From an uncultured Collinsella sp. (lineage in GTDB: Bacteria; Actinomycetota; Coriobacteriia; Coriobacteriales; Coriobacteriaceae), in the NCBI GenBank assembly GCA_934668875.1, contig CAKUON010000003.1, forward strand, positions 198,704-262,703: DNA of 64,000 nt. Direction: 5' to 3'. Positions 35,908-44,940 of this stretch are shown here, piece by piece (position 1 is the stretch's first letter; every line of letters starts with the position of its first letter). Below the pieces are notes generated by a model. The model searched no databases. It saw only the letters and a list, made by a program, of their open reading frames with translations, and was not told the origin of the DNA. The translations under genes were made by a program, and so were the position numbers.

Positions 35908-35931
35908 TTAAGGGGCCTTAGGGCCCCTTAA
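35908..35931 (+). terminator. Hairpin after cinA
   Basis: TTAAGGGGCC (35908-35917) and GGCCCCTTAA (35922-35931) form a perfect ten-pair stem with a TTAG loop. The downstream T content is low, so it may be a weak terminator. Confidence 0.6.
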
Positions 35932-36028
35932 TTGTGGAGATAGGGACCCCTGACGAATTTAGCGTTTGCGCTGGTTATAGGTGTATTCTTGCCTTCCTTG
36001 TTCTTATTTGGCCCTTTGTGGTCAAGCA

Positions 36029-36066
36029 TTTGGTCAGTGTTTGGTCGGCGTTTGGTTGGGTTTTGG
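36029..36066 (+). promoter_or_regulatory. Four 11-bp-spaced TTTGGT repeats upstream of recA
   Basis: TTTGGTCAG, TTTGGTCGG, TTTGGTTGG and TTTGGAAAG begin at 36029, 36040, 36051 and 36062, exactly one helical turn apart, about 35 bases before the recA promoter. The first two units match the comEA upstream motif at 6614-6632. They may bind an activator on one face of the helix. Confidence 0.45.
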
Positions 36067-36098
36067 AAAGACTGACTGCATATGATTGGCCTGAACGG

Positions 36099-36127
36099 TT
36101 GACCACGAACAGCCGTTCGTTTATTAT
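36099..36127 (+). promoter_or_regulatory. recA promoter with SOS box in its spacer
   Basis: TTGACC (36099-36104) and TATTAT (36122-36127) are 17 bases apart. The perfect Gram-positive LexA box CGAACAGCCGTTCG (36106-36119) fills the spacer, so bound LexA would block RNA polymerase. Confidence 0.9.
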
Positions 36128-36157
36128 CGATACAGGTTGTTAAGAGGAGGGCTATTC

Positions 36158-37306
36158 ATGGCCAAGAATTCAGGTCCCGTACGTACCGTTCATGCACCCA
36201 CGACGGGTAAAGAGCGCGAAGAGATGATCGCCACCACCAAGGCCGAGATCGAGAAGAAGTTCGGTCAAGGCTCCATCATGAGGTATGGTGACGGCGGCCC
36301 CGAGCTTGAGGTTGAGGCCATCCCCACGGGCGCTCTGGCACTCGATGCCGCTCTGGGTATCGGCGGTGTGCCGCGCGGCCGTATCGTCGAGATTTACGGT
36401 CCTGAGTCCTCCGGTAAAACGACGCTTTCGCTCGAGATCTTGGCCGAGGCCCAGGCAATGGGTGGCGTGGTGGCATTTATCGATGCCGAGCACGCGCTCG
36501 ATCCCACGTATGCCGCGCGCATTGGCGTGGATATCGACGAGGTACTGATTTCCCAGCCTGATACGGGTGAGCAGGCGCTCGAGATTGTTGACATGCTCGT
36601 GCGTTCCGGCGCCATCGATGCCATCGTCGTCGACTCCGTCGCCGCGCTGACCCCGCGTGCCGAGATCGAGGGAGAGATCGGCGATACCACGGTCGGATTG
36701 CAAGCTCGTCTGATGAGTCAGGCGCTCCGCAAGCTCGCAGGCTCGCTGTCCAAGTCCAACACGACATGCATCTTCATTAACCAGCTGCGAGAGAAGATCG
36801 GCGTCATGTTCGGCAACCCCGAGACCACGACGGGCGGCCGCGCCCTTAAGTTCTTCTCTTCGGTGCGTATCGACATTCGCCGCATCGACAGCATTAAGCT
36901 TAAGGATGAGGTTATCGGTAACCGCGTGCGCGCCAAGGTCGTTAAGAACAAGGTGGCAGCTCCGTTCCGTTCTGCTGAGTTCGACATCATGTACGGTACG
37001 GGCATCTCTAAGGAGGGCTCGATTCTGGACATGGCTGTCGAGTGCGGCATCTGCAAGAAGATGGGCTCCTGGTTTGCCTATGGCGAGGACAAGCTCGGCA
37101 ACGGTCGCGAGGCCGCCAAGGCGTTCCTGCGCGAACACCCCGATTGCGCCGACGAGATTGAGCATAAGGTCCGCCTTGCCTGCGGGCTTGAGTTTGATGA
37201 CGATGCTCCGTCCGAGGTCGAGCTGACCGATCAGCCTGCGCCTGAGGAGTTTGACGAGCTTTACGCCATCGATGGTTCCGCCATGCTCGATGATGACGAC
37301 GAGTAG
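36158..37306 (+). CDS. recA: Recombinase RecA
   Basis: RecA forms filaments on single-stranded DNA, drives strand exchange and triggers LexA self-cleavage. The 382-residue protein has Walker [10 protein letters not shown] near residues 82-90, [13 protein letters not shown] at the N-terminus, the loop [20 protein letters not shown], and an acidic C-terminal tail. AGGAGG (36145-36150) selects ATG 36158. The promoter carries a LexA box, and recX follows 11 bases later. Confidence 0.98.
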   Translation: MAKNSGPVRTVHAPTTGKEREEMIATTKAEIEKKFGQGSIMRYGDGGPELEVEAIPTGALALDAALGIGGVPRGRIVEIYGPESSGKTTLSLEILAEAQAMGGVVAFIDAEHALDPTYAARIGVDIDEVLISQPDTGEQALEIVDMLVRSGAIDAIVVDSVAALTPRAEIEGEIGDTTVGLQARLMSQALRKLAGSLSKSNTTCIFINQLREKIGVMFGNPETTTGGRALKFFSSVRIDIRRIDSIKLKDEVIGNRVRAKVVKNKVAAPFRSAEFDIMYGTGISKEGSILDMAVECGICKKMGSWFAYGEDKLGNGREAAKAFLREHPDCADEIEHKVRLACGLEFDDDAPSEVELTDQPAPEEFDELYAIDGSAMLDDDDE

Positions 37307-37317
37307 CGGTTACGCTC

Positions 37318-38010
37318 ATGTCGTATACGGTGACCGAGGCCACGGTCGTCTTTCCCGATAAGAAGGCGGCCTCCTCGTTCTCGAGCGGGTATGCGTCCAA
37401 AAAGCCTTGCGCACATATCGATTGTGAGCTTGAGGGCGGTTTTGAGCGGTCCATTTGGATTCCCGTGCGGGTCGCGCGCCTGTATGTCAAAAATCGCCCC
37501 GATCTTCCCTGTGATTGGGATAACTATCGTGAAGCGGTGCAGCTCATCGAGCGTAAATGTGCACTTACCATGGTGACCGAGATGCTATCGCGACGCGACC
37601 ATGCGACGGGTGAGGTCCGTGACAAGTTGGCACGCTACGGCTTTCGCCAGCCCGCAATCGATTTCGCCGTCGAGCGCGCCACCGAGTATCGCTTTTTAGA
37701 CGAGAACCGCTTTTGCTCGTACTTTATCGAGGAACGCAAGCGGCGCGGTTGGGGACAGCGTAAAATCGAGACCGAGCTCAAGCGCCGTCATGTCGTGCTC
37801 GATGACATTCCCGGTTATCCCGAGGATTATTTTGCCGTCGAAGACGATTTGGCGCGTGCGTCAGCCCTGCTCGCCAAGCGGCGTGTTCCAGAGACGCGCG
37901 GATTCGAAAAACTGGTTCGGTTTTTGATGGGCAAGGGCTTCTCGTATCACATCGCCGCCGATGCCGTTAAGGCACGTCTTAATGCCGAACGCGAGGAATG
38001 TGCGGTTTAG
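37318..38010 (+). CDS. recX: Regulatory protein RecX
   Basis: RecX binds RecA filaments and limits their activity. The 230-residue protein has the tandem three-helix repeats of the family, for example LSRRDHATGEVRDKLARYGF, RFLDENRFCSYFIEERKRRG and GQRKIETELKRR. It also has an N-terminal extension of about 80 residues without a clear domain. It is co-transcribed with recA. Confidence 0.92.
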   Translation: MSYTVTEATVVFPDKKAASSFSSGYASKKPCAHIDCELEGGFERSIWIPVRVARLYVKNRPDLPCDWDNYREAVQLIERKCALTMVTEMLSRRDHATGEVRDKLARYGFRQPAIDFAVERATEYRFLDENRFCSYFIEERKRRGWGQRKIETELKRRHVVLDDIPGYPEDYFAVEDDLARASALLAKRRVPETRGFEKLVRFLMGKGFSYHIAADAVKARLNAEREECAV

Positions 38011-38072
38011 GCGTATGCGTTTTGTGGCCCTGCCGTTCACCGCGTTTTAGCCGCCGTGCTGGGGCCATTTAT

Positions 38073-38112
38073 TTGACAGTTGTTGTGGTTCAACGTACGA
38101 TAAACACTGTCA
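38073..38112 (+). promoter_or_regulatory. rny promoter inside an inverted repeat
   Basis: TTGACA (38073-38078) and TACGAT (38096-38101) are 17 bases apart and form a strong promoter about 165 bases before rny. TGACAGT (38074-38080) and ACTGTCA (38106-38112) form an inverted repeat that brackets the spacer and -10 box, a layout expected for an operator. Confidence 0.6.
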
Positions 38113-38267
38113 TTTGCTTTGTGATATGTGCTCATCTGTGATGAGTTTGTTTATATGTTTATCTGTATCCGACCCGCATAAGCTGCGCCCATATTACTCA
38201 AATGTCGCGAGCCGTTCGTAAGGACGGTTCGCTTTGTTGTGTAACGAATCCATAAAAAGGAGTGAGC

Positions 38268-39818
38268 ATGCCTATCATCGCAGCGCTCGTTGGCATCGTT
38301 TTGGGTGCCATCGCCGCCATTGCCTACATGCGCACCGCCAAGCAGGGTAGTCTTCACGAGGCCGACGAAAAAATCCAGTCGGCACACGCACAGGCTGAGT
38401 CCCTGATCGGTGATGCCAAGCGTCAGGCCGAGACCCTCAAAAAAGAGGCTCTACTCGAGGCTAAAGAGGAGATCATCAAGAACAAGCAGGCCGCTGAGGC
38501 CGAGGACAAGCAGCGTAAGAACGAGATTCGTACGCTCGAGAACCGCGTGATGCAGCGCGAGGAATCCCTCGATCGCCGCAACGACGCTCTCGACAAGCGC
38601 GAGCATCAGCTGTCCAGCCAGGCCGGTCAGGTCGAGAAGCGCTCCCGTGAGCTCGAGGAGCTCTGCGCAAAGCAGACCTCCGAGCTCGAGCGTATCGCCG
38701 ACCTTACCCGCGAGGACGCGCACAAGGAGCTCCTCGATAAGGTTCGCGGCGAGGTCACCCACGAGGCCGCCACGATCATTCGCGAGTCCGAGCAGCAGGT
38801 TCGCGCCGAGTGCCACAAGACCGCCCAGGAGATTCTGTCTCTGGCGATTCAGCGCTGCGCTGCCGATCACACTGCCGAGGTCACCGTTACCTCCGTGCAC
38901 ATTCCCTCTGATGACCTCAAAGGTCGTATCATCGGTCGCGAGGGTCGCAACATCCGGACCTTCGAGCAGGTTTCCGGCGTCAACCTCGTGATCGACGACA
39001 CGCCCGAGACCGTCGTTCTTTCGAGCTTCGACCCGGTCCGTCGTGAGACCGCCCGCGTCGCCCTCGAGAACCTCATCGCCGACGGCCGCATTCACCCTGC
39101 CCGTATCGAGGAGATGTATCACAAGGCCGCCGACCTGGTTCAGCAGCGCGTGCGCGAGGCTGGCGAGCAGGCTGCCTTCGATACCGGCATCCACGATCTG
39201 CACCCCGAGATCGTCAAGACCCTTGGTGCCCTGCGCTACCGTACCTCGTTTGGTCAGAACGTGCTTCAGCATTCCCTCGAGGTCTCTGATCTGTGCGGCG
39301 TGATGGCTTCCGAGCTTGGCCTGGACGTTGTGACCGCCAAGCGCGCCGGCCTGCTTCATGACCTGGGCAAGGCAATTGACCACGACGTCGAGGGCCCGCA
39401 TGCCGTCATCGGCGCCGAGCTTGCCCGCCGTTATGGCGAGAAGCCCGTTATCGTCCACGCTATTGAGGCTCACCATGCCGATGTCGACCCCAACACGGTG
39501 CTCGATGTCCTGGTGCAGGCCGCCGATGCTGTCTCTGCCTCTCGCCCCGGTGCCCGTCGCGAGTCTGCCGAGAACTACATCAAGCGTCTTGAGAAGCTCG
39601 AGGAGATCGCCAACTCCCATGACGGCGTCGAACGTACCTATGCCATGCAGGCCGGTCGCGAGGTCCACGTCATGGTCCAGCCGGACAAGATCTCCGATGC
39701 CCAGTCCACGGTCCTGGCTCATGATATCGCCCATCAGATCGAGGAAGAGATGGAGTATCCCGGTCAGGTGCGCGTCGTCGTGATTCGCGAGAGCCGCGCT
39801 GTCGATATCGCTAAATAA
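38268..39818 (+). CDS. rny: Ribonuclease Y
   Basis: RNase Y is the membrane-anchored endoribonuclease that starts mRNA decay in many Gram-positives. The 516-residue protein has one N-terminal membrane helix (about residues 2-22), a long charged coiled coil (about 30-190), a KH domain ([14 protein letters not shown] near residue 222), and an HD domain ([12 protein letters not shown] near residue 362). AAGGAG (38257-38262) supports ATG 38268. It heads a likely operon with the ATPase gene that follows. Confidence 0.96.
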   Translation: MPIIAALVGIVLGAIAAIAYMRTAKQGSLHEADEKIQSAHAQAESLIGDAKRQAETLKKEALLEAKEEIIKNKQAAEAEDKQRKNEIRTLENRVMQREESLDRRNDALDKREHQLSSQAGQVEKRSRELEELCAKQTSELERIADLTREDAHKELLDKVRGEVTHEAATIIRESEQQVRAECHKTAQEILSLAIQRCAADHTAEVTVTSVHIPSDDLKGRIIGREGRNIRTFEQVSGVNLVIDDTPETVVLSSFDPVRRETARVALENLIADGRIHPARIEEMYHKAADLVQQRVREAGEQAAFDTGIHDLHPEIVKTLGALRYRTSFGQNVLQHSLEVSDLCGVMASELGLDVVTAKRAGLLHDLGKAIDHDVEGPHAVIGAELARRYGEKPVIVHAIEAHHADVDPNTVLDVLVQAADAVSASRPGARRESAENYIKRLEKLEEIANSHDGVERTYAMQAGREVHVMVQPDKISDAQSTVLAHDIAHQIEEEMEYPGQVRVVVIRESRAVDIAK

Positions 39819-39819
39819 C

Positions 39820-40905
39820 ATGAGCGACGCGAACGAGCTCATCTCATTTATCGCGTCGATGTCGGGGGAGGGCAACCTTCGCGTCGAGGAGAACCTTGGC
39901 GAGGGGTATGTCCGCCTCCGCGTTTCGGAGGCCGAGCGGCGCCAGGCTAAGCACGACATTCAGCATGTCGAGGACATCGTCATCGAAATGCTCCGTAATG
40001 CTCGCGATGCCGGCGCCGACAAGGTCTATCTCGCCACGACCAAGGAAGATGGCGTCCGCACGCTTGTCTTTCTGGATAACGGTTCTGGCGTTCCGCAGGA
40101 TATGCAAGAGCGAATCTTTGATGCCCGCGTTACCTCCAAGCTCGAGAGCATGAAGATGGACCGTTGGGGCGTTCACGGTCGTGGCATGGCATTGTTTTCG
40201 ATTAAGCAGAACACCGACGAGGCCCGTGTGGTCACGTCCGGCGTCGATCTTGGTTCAGCCTTCAAGGTGAGCGTTGCGGCCGACCGCCTCAGTGAGCGTG
40301 CCGATCAGTCCAGCTGGCCCCAGGCCGTCAAGGATGAGGACGGACGTTATGTCTGCGCTCGCGGTCCACATAATATTATTCGCGCTGCTTGTGAGTTTGC
40401 GCTCGAGGAGTTGCGTGGTTGCGATGTCTATCTCGGTTCTCCGTCTGAGATTGCCGCGACCCTTTATGCTCAAGCGTCAAGTCGGCTCGATACGTCTTGT
40501 CTCCTGTTCATTGATGACGAGAGCGAGCTTCCGGTTGTCGATCGTTTAGGCCTTGCTTCTGATGCCGAGGACTTTATCCGTATTTGTTCGGGTTTGGGTC
40601 TTGAGATGTCCGAGCGCACGGCCCATCGCATTTTGGCAGGGCAGATTAAGCCCGTTCGCGGTGTGACCGCGCGTCTGCTGCGCGAGCGTGATTCGTCCTC
40701 GCATGCGCCGGCTCCTGTCGATCTCGCGAAGGATCGTCGCGGGCTACGTATTGCCAAGGATGACATGGCGCAGTTTTCGCGCGCTGTGGAACGCGACTTT
40801 AATGACCTTGCCACCCGGTACTATCTCAACCTTTGCGGCGACCCAAAGATCCGTGTTTCGCGTGATCGAATCACCGTGACCTTTGATCTTGCCAAAGAGG
40901 AATAG
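39820..40905 (+). CDS. GHKL-fold ATP-binding protein of unknown role
   Basis: The 361-residue protein has a clear GHKL ATP-binding site: the N box VIEMLRNARDAGADKVY near residue 50, the G1 box DNGSGVP near residue 86, and the G2 box GVHGRGMALFSIKQN near residue 118. These resemble Hsp90/MutL/histidine-kinase ATPases. No phospho-acceptor, HATPase partner or MutL domain is seen; the C-terminal 200 residues match nothing I know. The ATG lies one base after the rny stop, and spoVS follows. This tight position suggests a role tied to RNase Y or to cell division, which is inference. Confidence 0.75.
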   Translation: MSDANELISFIASMSGEGNLRVEENLGEGYVRLRVSEAERRQAKHDIQHVEDIVIEMLRNARDAGADKVYLATTKEDGVRTLVFLDNGSGVPQDMQERIFDARVTSKLESMKMDRWGVHGRGMALFSIKQNTDEARVVTSGVDLGSAFKVSVAADRLSERADQSSWPQAVKDEDGRYVCARGPHNIIRAACEFALEELRGCDVYLGSPSEIAATLYAQASSRLDTSCLLFIDDESELPVVDRLGLASDAEDFIRICSGLGLEMSERTAHRILAGQIKPVRGVTARLLRERDSSSHAPAPVDLAKDRRGLRIAKDDMAQFSRAVERDFNDLATRYYLNLCGDPKIRVSRDRITVTFDLAKEE

Positions 40906-40913
40906 TGCCTTTA

Positions 40914-40927
40914 CCGAGTCCACTCGG
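40914..40927 (+). promoter_or_regulatory. Short palindrome upstream of spoVS
   Basis: CCGAGTCCACTCGG has six-base arms around two bases and lies 52 bases before spoVS, just after the ATPase gene. It could be an operator or a small hairpin. Confidence 0.3.
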
Positions 40928-40979
40928 TACGATACAGTTATTGCAGTTAAAACGTACTTTTAAATGCAGGAGTTTCTTC

Positions 40980-41297
40980 ATGGATTGCCTGAAGGTATCA
41001 AGCAAATCATCGCCCGCGTCCGTTGCCGGCGCCATCGCCGGCATGGTCAAGGATGGTGTACCCGTCAACATCCAGTGTGTCGGCGCCGGTGCCGTCAACC
41101 AGGCTATTAAGGCCGTTGCTATCGCGCGCGGTTTTTTGATTCCAACCGGTTTTGATATTTCCTGCGCGCCCGTGTTCTCTGACATCCTCATTAACGGGGA
41201 GTCGCGCACGGCCATCCGCCTTTCTATCTACGTTCACCAGATCAATCGAGCTGCTATGGATAACGTCGTCATGGATGATGTTAAGCCTGTGGCATAG
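40980..41297 (+). CDS. spoVS: SpoVS family protein
   Basis: The 105-residue protein is a close match to SpoVS, a small Alba-like protein. It begins MDCLKVSSKSSPASVAGAIA and has the conserved GAGAVNQAIKAVAIARGFL. CAGGAG (40967-40972) sets ATG 40980. In Bacillus SpoVS affects sporulation stage V and septation. Coriobacteriia do not sporulate, so here a nucleic-acid-binding or division role is more likely. About 18 C-terminal residues (VHQINRAAMDNVVMDDVK) go beyond the usual 86-residue length. Confidence 0.92.
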   Translation: MDCLKVSSKSSPASVAGAIAGMVKDGVPVNIQCVGAGAVNQAIKAVAIARGFLIPTGFDISCAPVFSDILINGESRTAIRLSIYVHQINRAAMDNVVMDDVKPVA

Positions 41298-41342
41298 CTT
41301 CTGCTTGCTTTGTTTCGCTCCCCATCGTTAGGACTTATGCAC

Positions 41343-42713
41343 ATGGACCAGCGTTCCGTACGCGATATTCTTGCCGGTAAAACCTACTTTATCCGCACCT
41401 TTGGCTGCCAGATGAATCAGCACGACTCCGAGCGTGTGAGCGGTCTGCTTGATTCGTATGGCTGCCTCATGGCGCTCGATCCCGCGCATGCCGATATCGT
41501 TGTCTTCATGACGTGCTGCGTGCGCGAGGCCGCCGATACTCGCCTGTACGGTCAGTGCAATTCCTGCAAAAGCCTGCCGCCTTCGCCTTCGGGCAAGCGC
41601 GTGGTTGCCGTTGGTGGCTGCATCGCGCAGCGTGATGGCGAGGGCCTGCTCACCAACGTCGATAACGTCAATGTCATCTTTGGCACGCATTCCATTGCAC
41701 ATGTGGCCGAGCTTATCGCAGAGGCGTTCCTTGATGGTAAGCGCCATATCCGCACCAATGAGCATGAGGATACGGATGCCATGAGCATGCCGTGGCATCG
41801 CGAGACCCAGTATCACGCCTGGGTGCCCATCATGACGGGCTGCAATAATTTCTGCACCTATTGCATCGTGCCGTACGTGCGCGGTCGCGAAAAGAGCCGC
41901 CCCTTCGAGGAGATTGTCGACGAGGTGACCGGTTTGGTGCGCCAGGGCGTGCGTGAGATTACGCTGCTGGGCCAAAACGTCAACTCATATGGTCGCGATC
42001 TGTTTGGCAAGCCGCGTTTTGCCGATCTGCTGCGTGCCGTGGGCGATACGGGTGTGGAGCGCATCTTCTTTACGTCTTCGCATCCCAAGGACCTGCTGCC
42101 CGAGACCATCGACGCCATGGCCGAGACGCCTGCCGTTATGCCGCAGCTGCACTTGGCCGTCCAGTCAGGTTCGACGCGGATCCTCAAAGAGATGAATCGC
42201 CGTTATACACGCGAGGACTATCTGGGCCTTGTCGATCGCATTCGCAACCGCATGCCCGATATCGCGCTCTCGACCGACATTATCGTTGGGTTCCCGGGCG
42301 AGACTGAAGAAGACTTTGAGCAGACGCTCTCGCTTGCCGAGACGGTCCGCTATGCTCAGGCCTATACCTTCATCTATTCCAAGCGTGCCGGTACCCCGGC
42401 CGCCGAGATTGACGATCCTACGCCGCATGAGGTTATTCTCGAGCGTTTCAACCGCCTGGTTAAGGTTATCGAGACCACGGCACACGAGTATAACCAGGGC
42501 GAGCTTCATACTGTGGTTCCCGCGCTCATTGAGGGAACGAGTAAAAAGAACGATGCGGTCCTGCTGGGCAAGAGTCCCAAGAATCAGACCGTGCATGCGC
42601 CTATCCCTGAGGGCTACAGCATCGATCAGCTTGTTGGCAAGATCGTTGATGTTGACGTTGACGTTGCCAAGACCTGGTATTTGTCCGGTTCCGTTGTTGG
42701 CGAGCCGCGCTAA
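41343..42713 (+). CDS. miaB: tRNA-2-methylthio-N6-dimethylallyladenosine synthase
   Basis: MiaB adds the methylthio group to i6A37 of tRNA, after MiaA has made the isopentenyl group. The 456-residue protein has RTFGCQMNQHDSER, the radical-SAM site CNNFCTYC near residue 167 followed by IVPYVRGREKSR, and a C-terminal TRAM domain. ATG 41343 has TTAGGA (41328-41333) nine bases upstream; ATG 41337 is too close to it. The stop overlaps the miaA ATG, so the two consecutive enzymes are coupled. Confidence 0.94.
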   Translation: MDQRSVRDILAGKTYFIRTFGCQMNQHDSERVSGLLDSYGCLMALDPAHADIVVFMTCCVREAADTRLYGQCNSCKSLPPSPSGKRVVAVGGCIAQRDGEGLLTNVDNVNVIFGTHSIAHVAELIAEAFLDGKRHIRTNEHEDTDAMSMPWHRETQYHAWVPIMTGCNNFCTYCIVPYVRGREKSRPFEEIVDEVTGLVRQGVREITLLGQNVNSYGRDLFGKPRFADLLRAVGDTGVERIFFTSSHPKDLLPETIDAMAETPAVMPQLHLAVQSGSTRILKEMNRRYTREDYLGLVDRIRNRMPDIALSTDIIVGFPGETEEDFEQTLSLAETVRYAQAYTFIYSKRAGTPAAEIDDPTPHEVILERFNRLVKVIETTAHEYNQGELHTVVPALIEGTSKKNDAVLLGKSPKNQTVHAPIPEGYSIDQLVGKIVDVDVDVAKTWYLSGSVVGEPR

Positions 42714-43651
42714 TGGTTTCTCCCGGGGCAGGTCTTTCCGCCGTTGCGATCGTCGGTCCGACGGCGGTTGGTAAGAGTGATGTTGCCGACCGTTTGGCAG
42801 CTCGTCTTTCGTCCGAAGTGCTGTCGTGCGATGCGATGCAAATCTATCGCGGCATGGACATCGGTACCGCAAAGATGGCACCCGATGAGTGCACGGCGCC
42901 GCTGCGTCTCGTCGACATTGTAGAGCCGGGTGTGGCATATTCTGCTGCGCTTTATCAGGCTGACGCTCGCGCGCATGTTGAACGTCTCCTTGGTTCGGGT
43001 TGCCTGCCGGTTTTTTGCGGAGGTACGGGGCTATATCTCAAGGCAGCCCTCGATGAGATGGACTTTCCCTCGGGTGAACTTGAGGACGATCGCCGTGCGG
43101 GCTATCAGGAGCTTGCCGAGCGTATTGGCGAGGAAGAACTGCATGCCTTGCTTGCCGAGCGCGATCCAGAATCGGCTGCTGTCATTCATCCCCATAACGT
43201 GCGCCGTGTGATTCGTGCGCTCGAGATGCATGATGATGGCGTCTCCTATGCGCAGCAAAAGTCGCAGTTTATTGTTCCGCATGAGCATTATCATGCCCTA
43301 TGGTTTGGTCTGACGCGTAATCGCGAGGTGCTCTACGAGCGCATTAACCAGCGCGTCGATCTGATGTTTGAGCAGGGTCTTGTCGATGAGGTCCGCGGTC
43401 TTATGGACCAGGGGCTGGGAGAAGCCCTGACGTCAATGCAGGCAATTGGCTATAAAGAGATCATCGATGCTTTCAATGGCGTTATGAGCATGGACGAGGC
43501 TCGTGAACTCATTAAGATGCGTTCGCGTCGCTATGCCAAGCGTCAGCTTTCGTGGTTTAAGCGCGATGACCGTATCGTGTGGTTTGATATGGATGAATGT
43601 ACAATCGATGAGGTCGTTGAGGATATCCTGTATCGTATTGAGGCTGCCTAA
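42713..43651 (+). CDS. miaA: tRNA dimethylallyltransferase
   Basis: MiaA transfers a dimethylallyl group to A37 of tRNA. The 312-residue protein has the P-loop GPTAVGKS near residues 15-22, the catalytic SCDAMQIYRGMDIGTAK, and FCGGTGLYLKA. The start overlaps the miaB stop by one base and the stop overlaps the hflX ATG (TAATG), giving a miaB-miaA-hflX operon. Confidence 0.95.
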   Translation: MVSPGAGLSAVAIVGPTAVGKSDVADRLAARLSSEVLSCDAMQIYRGMDIGTAKMAPDECTAPLRLVDIVEPGVAYSAALYQADARAHVERLLGSGCLPVFCGGTGLYLKAALDEMDFPSGELEDDRRAGYQELAERIGEEELHALLAERDPESAAVIHPHNVRRVIRALEMHDDGVSYAQQKSQFIVPHEHYHALWFGLTRNREVLYERINQRVDLMFEQGLVDEVRGLMDQGLGEALTSMQAIGYKEIIDAFNGVMSMDEARELIKMRSRRYAKRQLSWFKRDDRIVWFDMDECTIDEVVEDILYRIEAA

Positions 43652-44940
43652 TGGCCCGTTTCCCCCTTGTTCCCACGGCACCCGAGCCCGAGCGTGCCAT
43701 TTTAGTTGGTGTTGAGTGGCGCGACAATGCATGGCCACTCGATCGCTCGCTCGATGAGCTGGAGCGTCTTGCCCACACAGCTGGTGCCCAGTGCGTGGCA
43801 CGCTTGTCGCAGCGTTTGGTAAAGCCGTATCCTAAATCGTTTATCGGTTCCGGTAAGGTAGAGGAGCTTTGCGGCCTGGTGCATCGCATGGATGCCGATG
43901 TCGTTATTTTTGACGACGACCTGACCCCCTCGCAGCAATCCTATTTGGAGAAAGCCGTGGGCGAGCCGGTAAAGATTATCGATCGCACAGCACTGATCCT
44001 GGATATCTTTGGCCTGCATGCTCAGACGCGTGAGGGACGCCTGCAGGTACAGCTGGCACAGCTTCAATATTTGTTGCCTCGCCTGCGTGGCATGTGGAGC
44101 CATCTCGCCAAGGAGCAGACGCGCGGCGGCATCGGCTCACGCTTTGGTCAGGGCGAAAGTCAGCTCGAGGTCGACCGTCGCCTCATTCGTAATAAGATCG
44201 CTGCGCTTCGTCGTGAGCTCAAGCAGGTTGAACAGCGTCGCGATGTTCAATCCAAGAGTCGCATTGAGTCACCGGCGTTTCGCGTCGCGTTAGCCGGTTA
44301 TACCAATGCCGGTAAATCGACGTTGCTCAATCGTCTGACCGGCTCTACGGTACTTTCACAGGACAAGCTGTTTGCTACGCTCGACCCGACGACGCGTTCG
44401 TATCGTCTGCCCGGCGGTCGCGGCATGACGATTACCGATACCGTCGGCTTTATTCAAAAGCTGCCGCATGGTCTGGTCGATGCCTTTAAATCGACGCTGT
44501 CCGAGGTTTTGGGTGCCGATCTAATTCTCAAAGTCGTAGATGCGTCTGACGAGGACTATGAGCGGCAGCTGGAGGCTGTCGACCGCGTGCTTGATGAGAT
44601 CGGCGCCGGAGAGCGTTTAACGCTGACCGTTTTCAATAAAATCGATCTTCTCGATAGCGTTGATCGATTGAGTTTCCGTCGTCGCTATCCGGAAGCCGTT
44701 CTGTTCTCGGCCCAAACGGGCGAGGGATTCGACGATCTCGTTGATCGCATTGCTCGCGAGGCAGCTGGCACCGATGTGTTGCTCTCCGCTGATATCCCGT
44801 ATCGCGAGGGCGCCCTCATCACGCTGGTGCATGAGCAGGGAACCCTTCTGCATGAAGAATATCTCGAGAACGGCGTTCGCATTGTGGCGAAACTGCCGGC
44901 TCGTATTGCACCGCGGCTCGAGCGTTATCGCACCGAGTAG
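43651..44940 (+). CDS. hflX: Ribosome-associated GTPase HflX
   Basis: HflX splits stalled ribosomes. The 429-residue protein has the HflX N-terminal domain (KSFIGSGKVEEL, DDDLTPSQQ), the coiled region with LAKEQTRGGIGSRFGQGESQ, and a G domain with G1 AGYTNAGKST near residue 216 and G3 DTVGF. Its 3' end overlaps the convergent acyltransferase gene by 16 bases. Confidence 0.95.
   Translation: MARFPLVPTAPEPERAILVGVEWRDNAWPLDRSLDELERLAHTAGAQCVARLSQRLVKPYPKSFIGSGKVEELCGLVHRMDADVVIFDDDLTPSQQSYLEKAVGEPVKIIDRTALILDIFGLHAQTREGRLQVQLAQLQYLLPRLRGMWSHLAKEQTRGGIGSRFGQGESQLEVDRRLIRNKIAALRRELKQVEQRRDVQSKSRIESPAFRVALAGYTNAGKSTLLNRLTGSTVLSQDKLFATLDPTTRSYRLPGGRGMTITDTVGFIQKLPHGLVDAFKSTLSEVLGADLILKVVDASDEDYERQLEAVDRVLDEIGAGERLTLTVFNKIDLLDSVDRLSFRRRYPEAVLFSAQTGEGFDDLVDRIAREAAGTDVLLSADIPYREGALITLVHEQGTLLHEEYLENGVRIVAKLPARIAPRLERYRTE

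Noticed and set aside
36106-36119. Similar GAAC...GTTC strings elsewhere as more SOS boxes
   Set aside because: Apart from the recA and lexA regions, the strings I noticed (for example near 63700) have the wrong spacing or break the half-sites.
35934-36143. A 69-codon frame upstream of recA
   Set aside because: It overlaps the recA promoter, SOS box and the phased repeats, has no ribosome-binding site, and its residues look like translated regulatory DNA.
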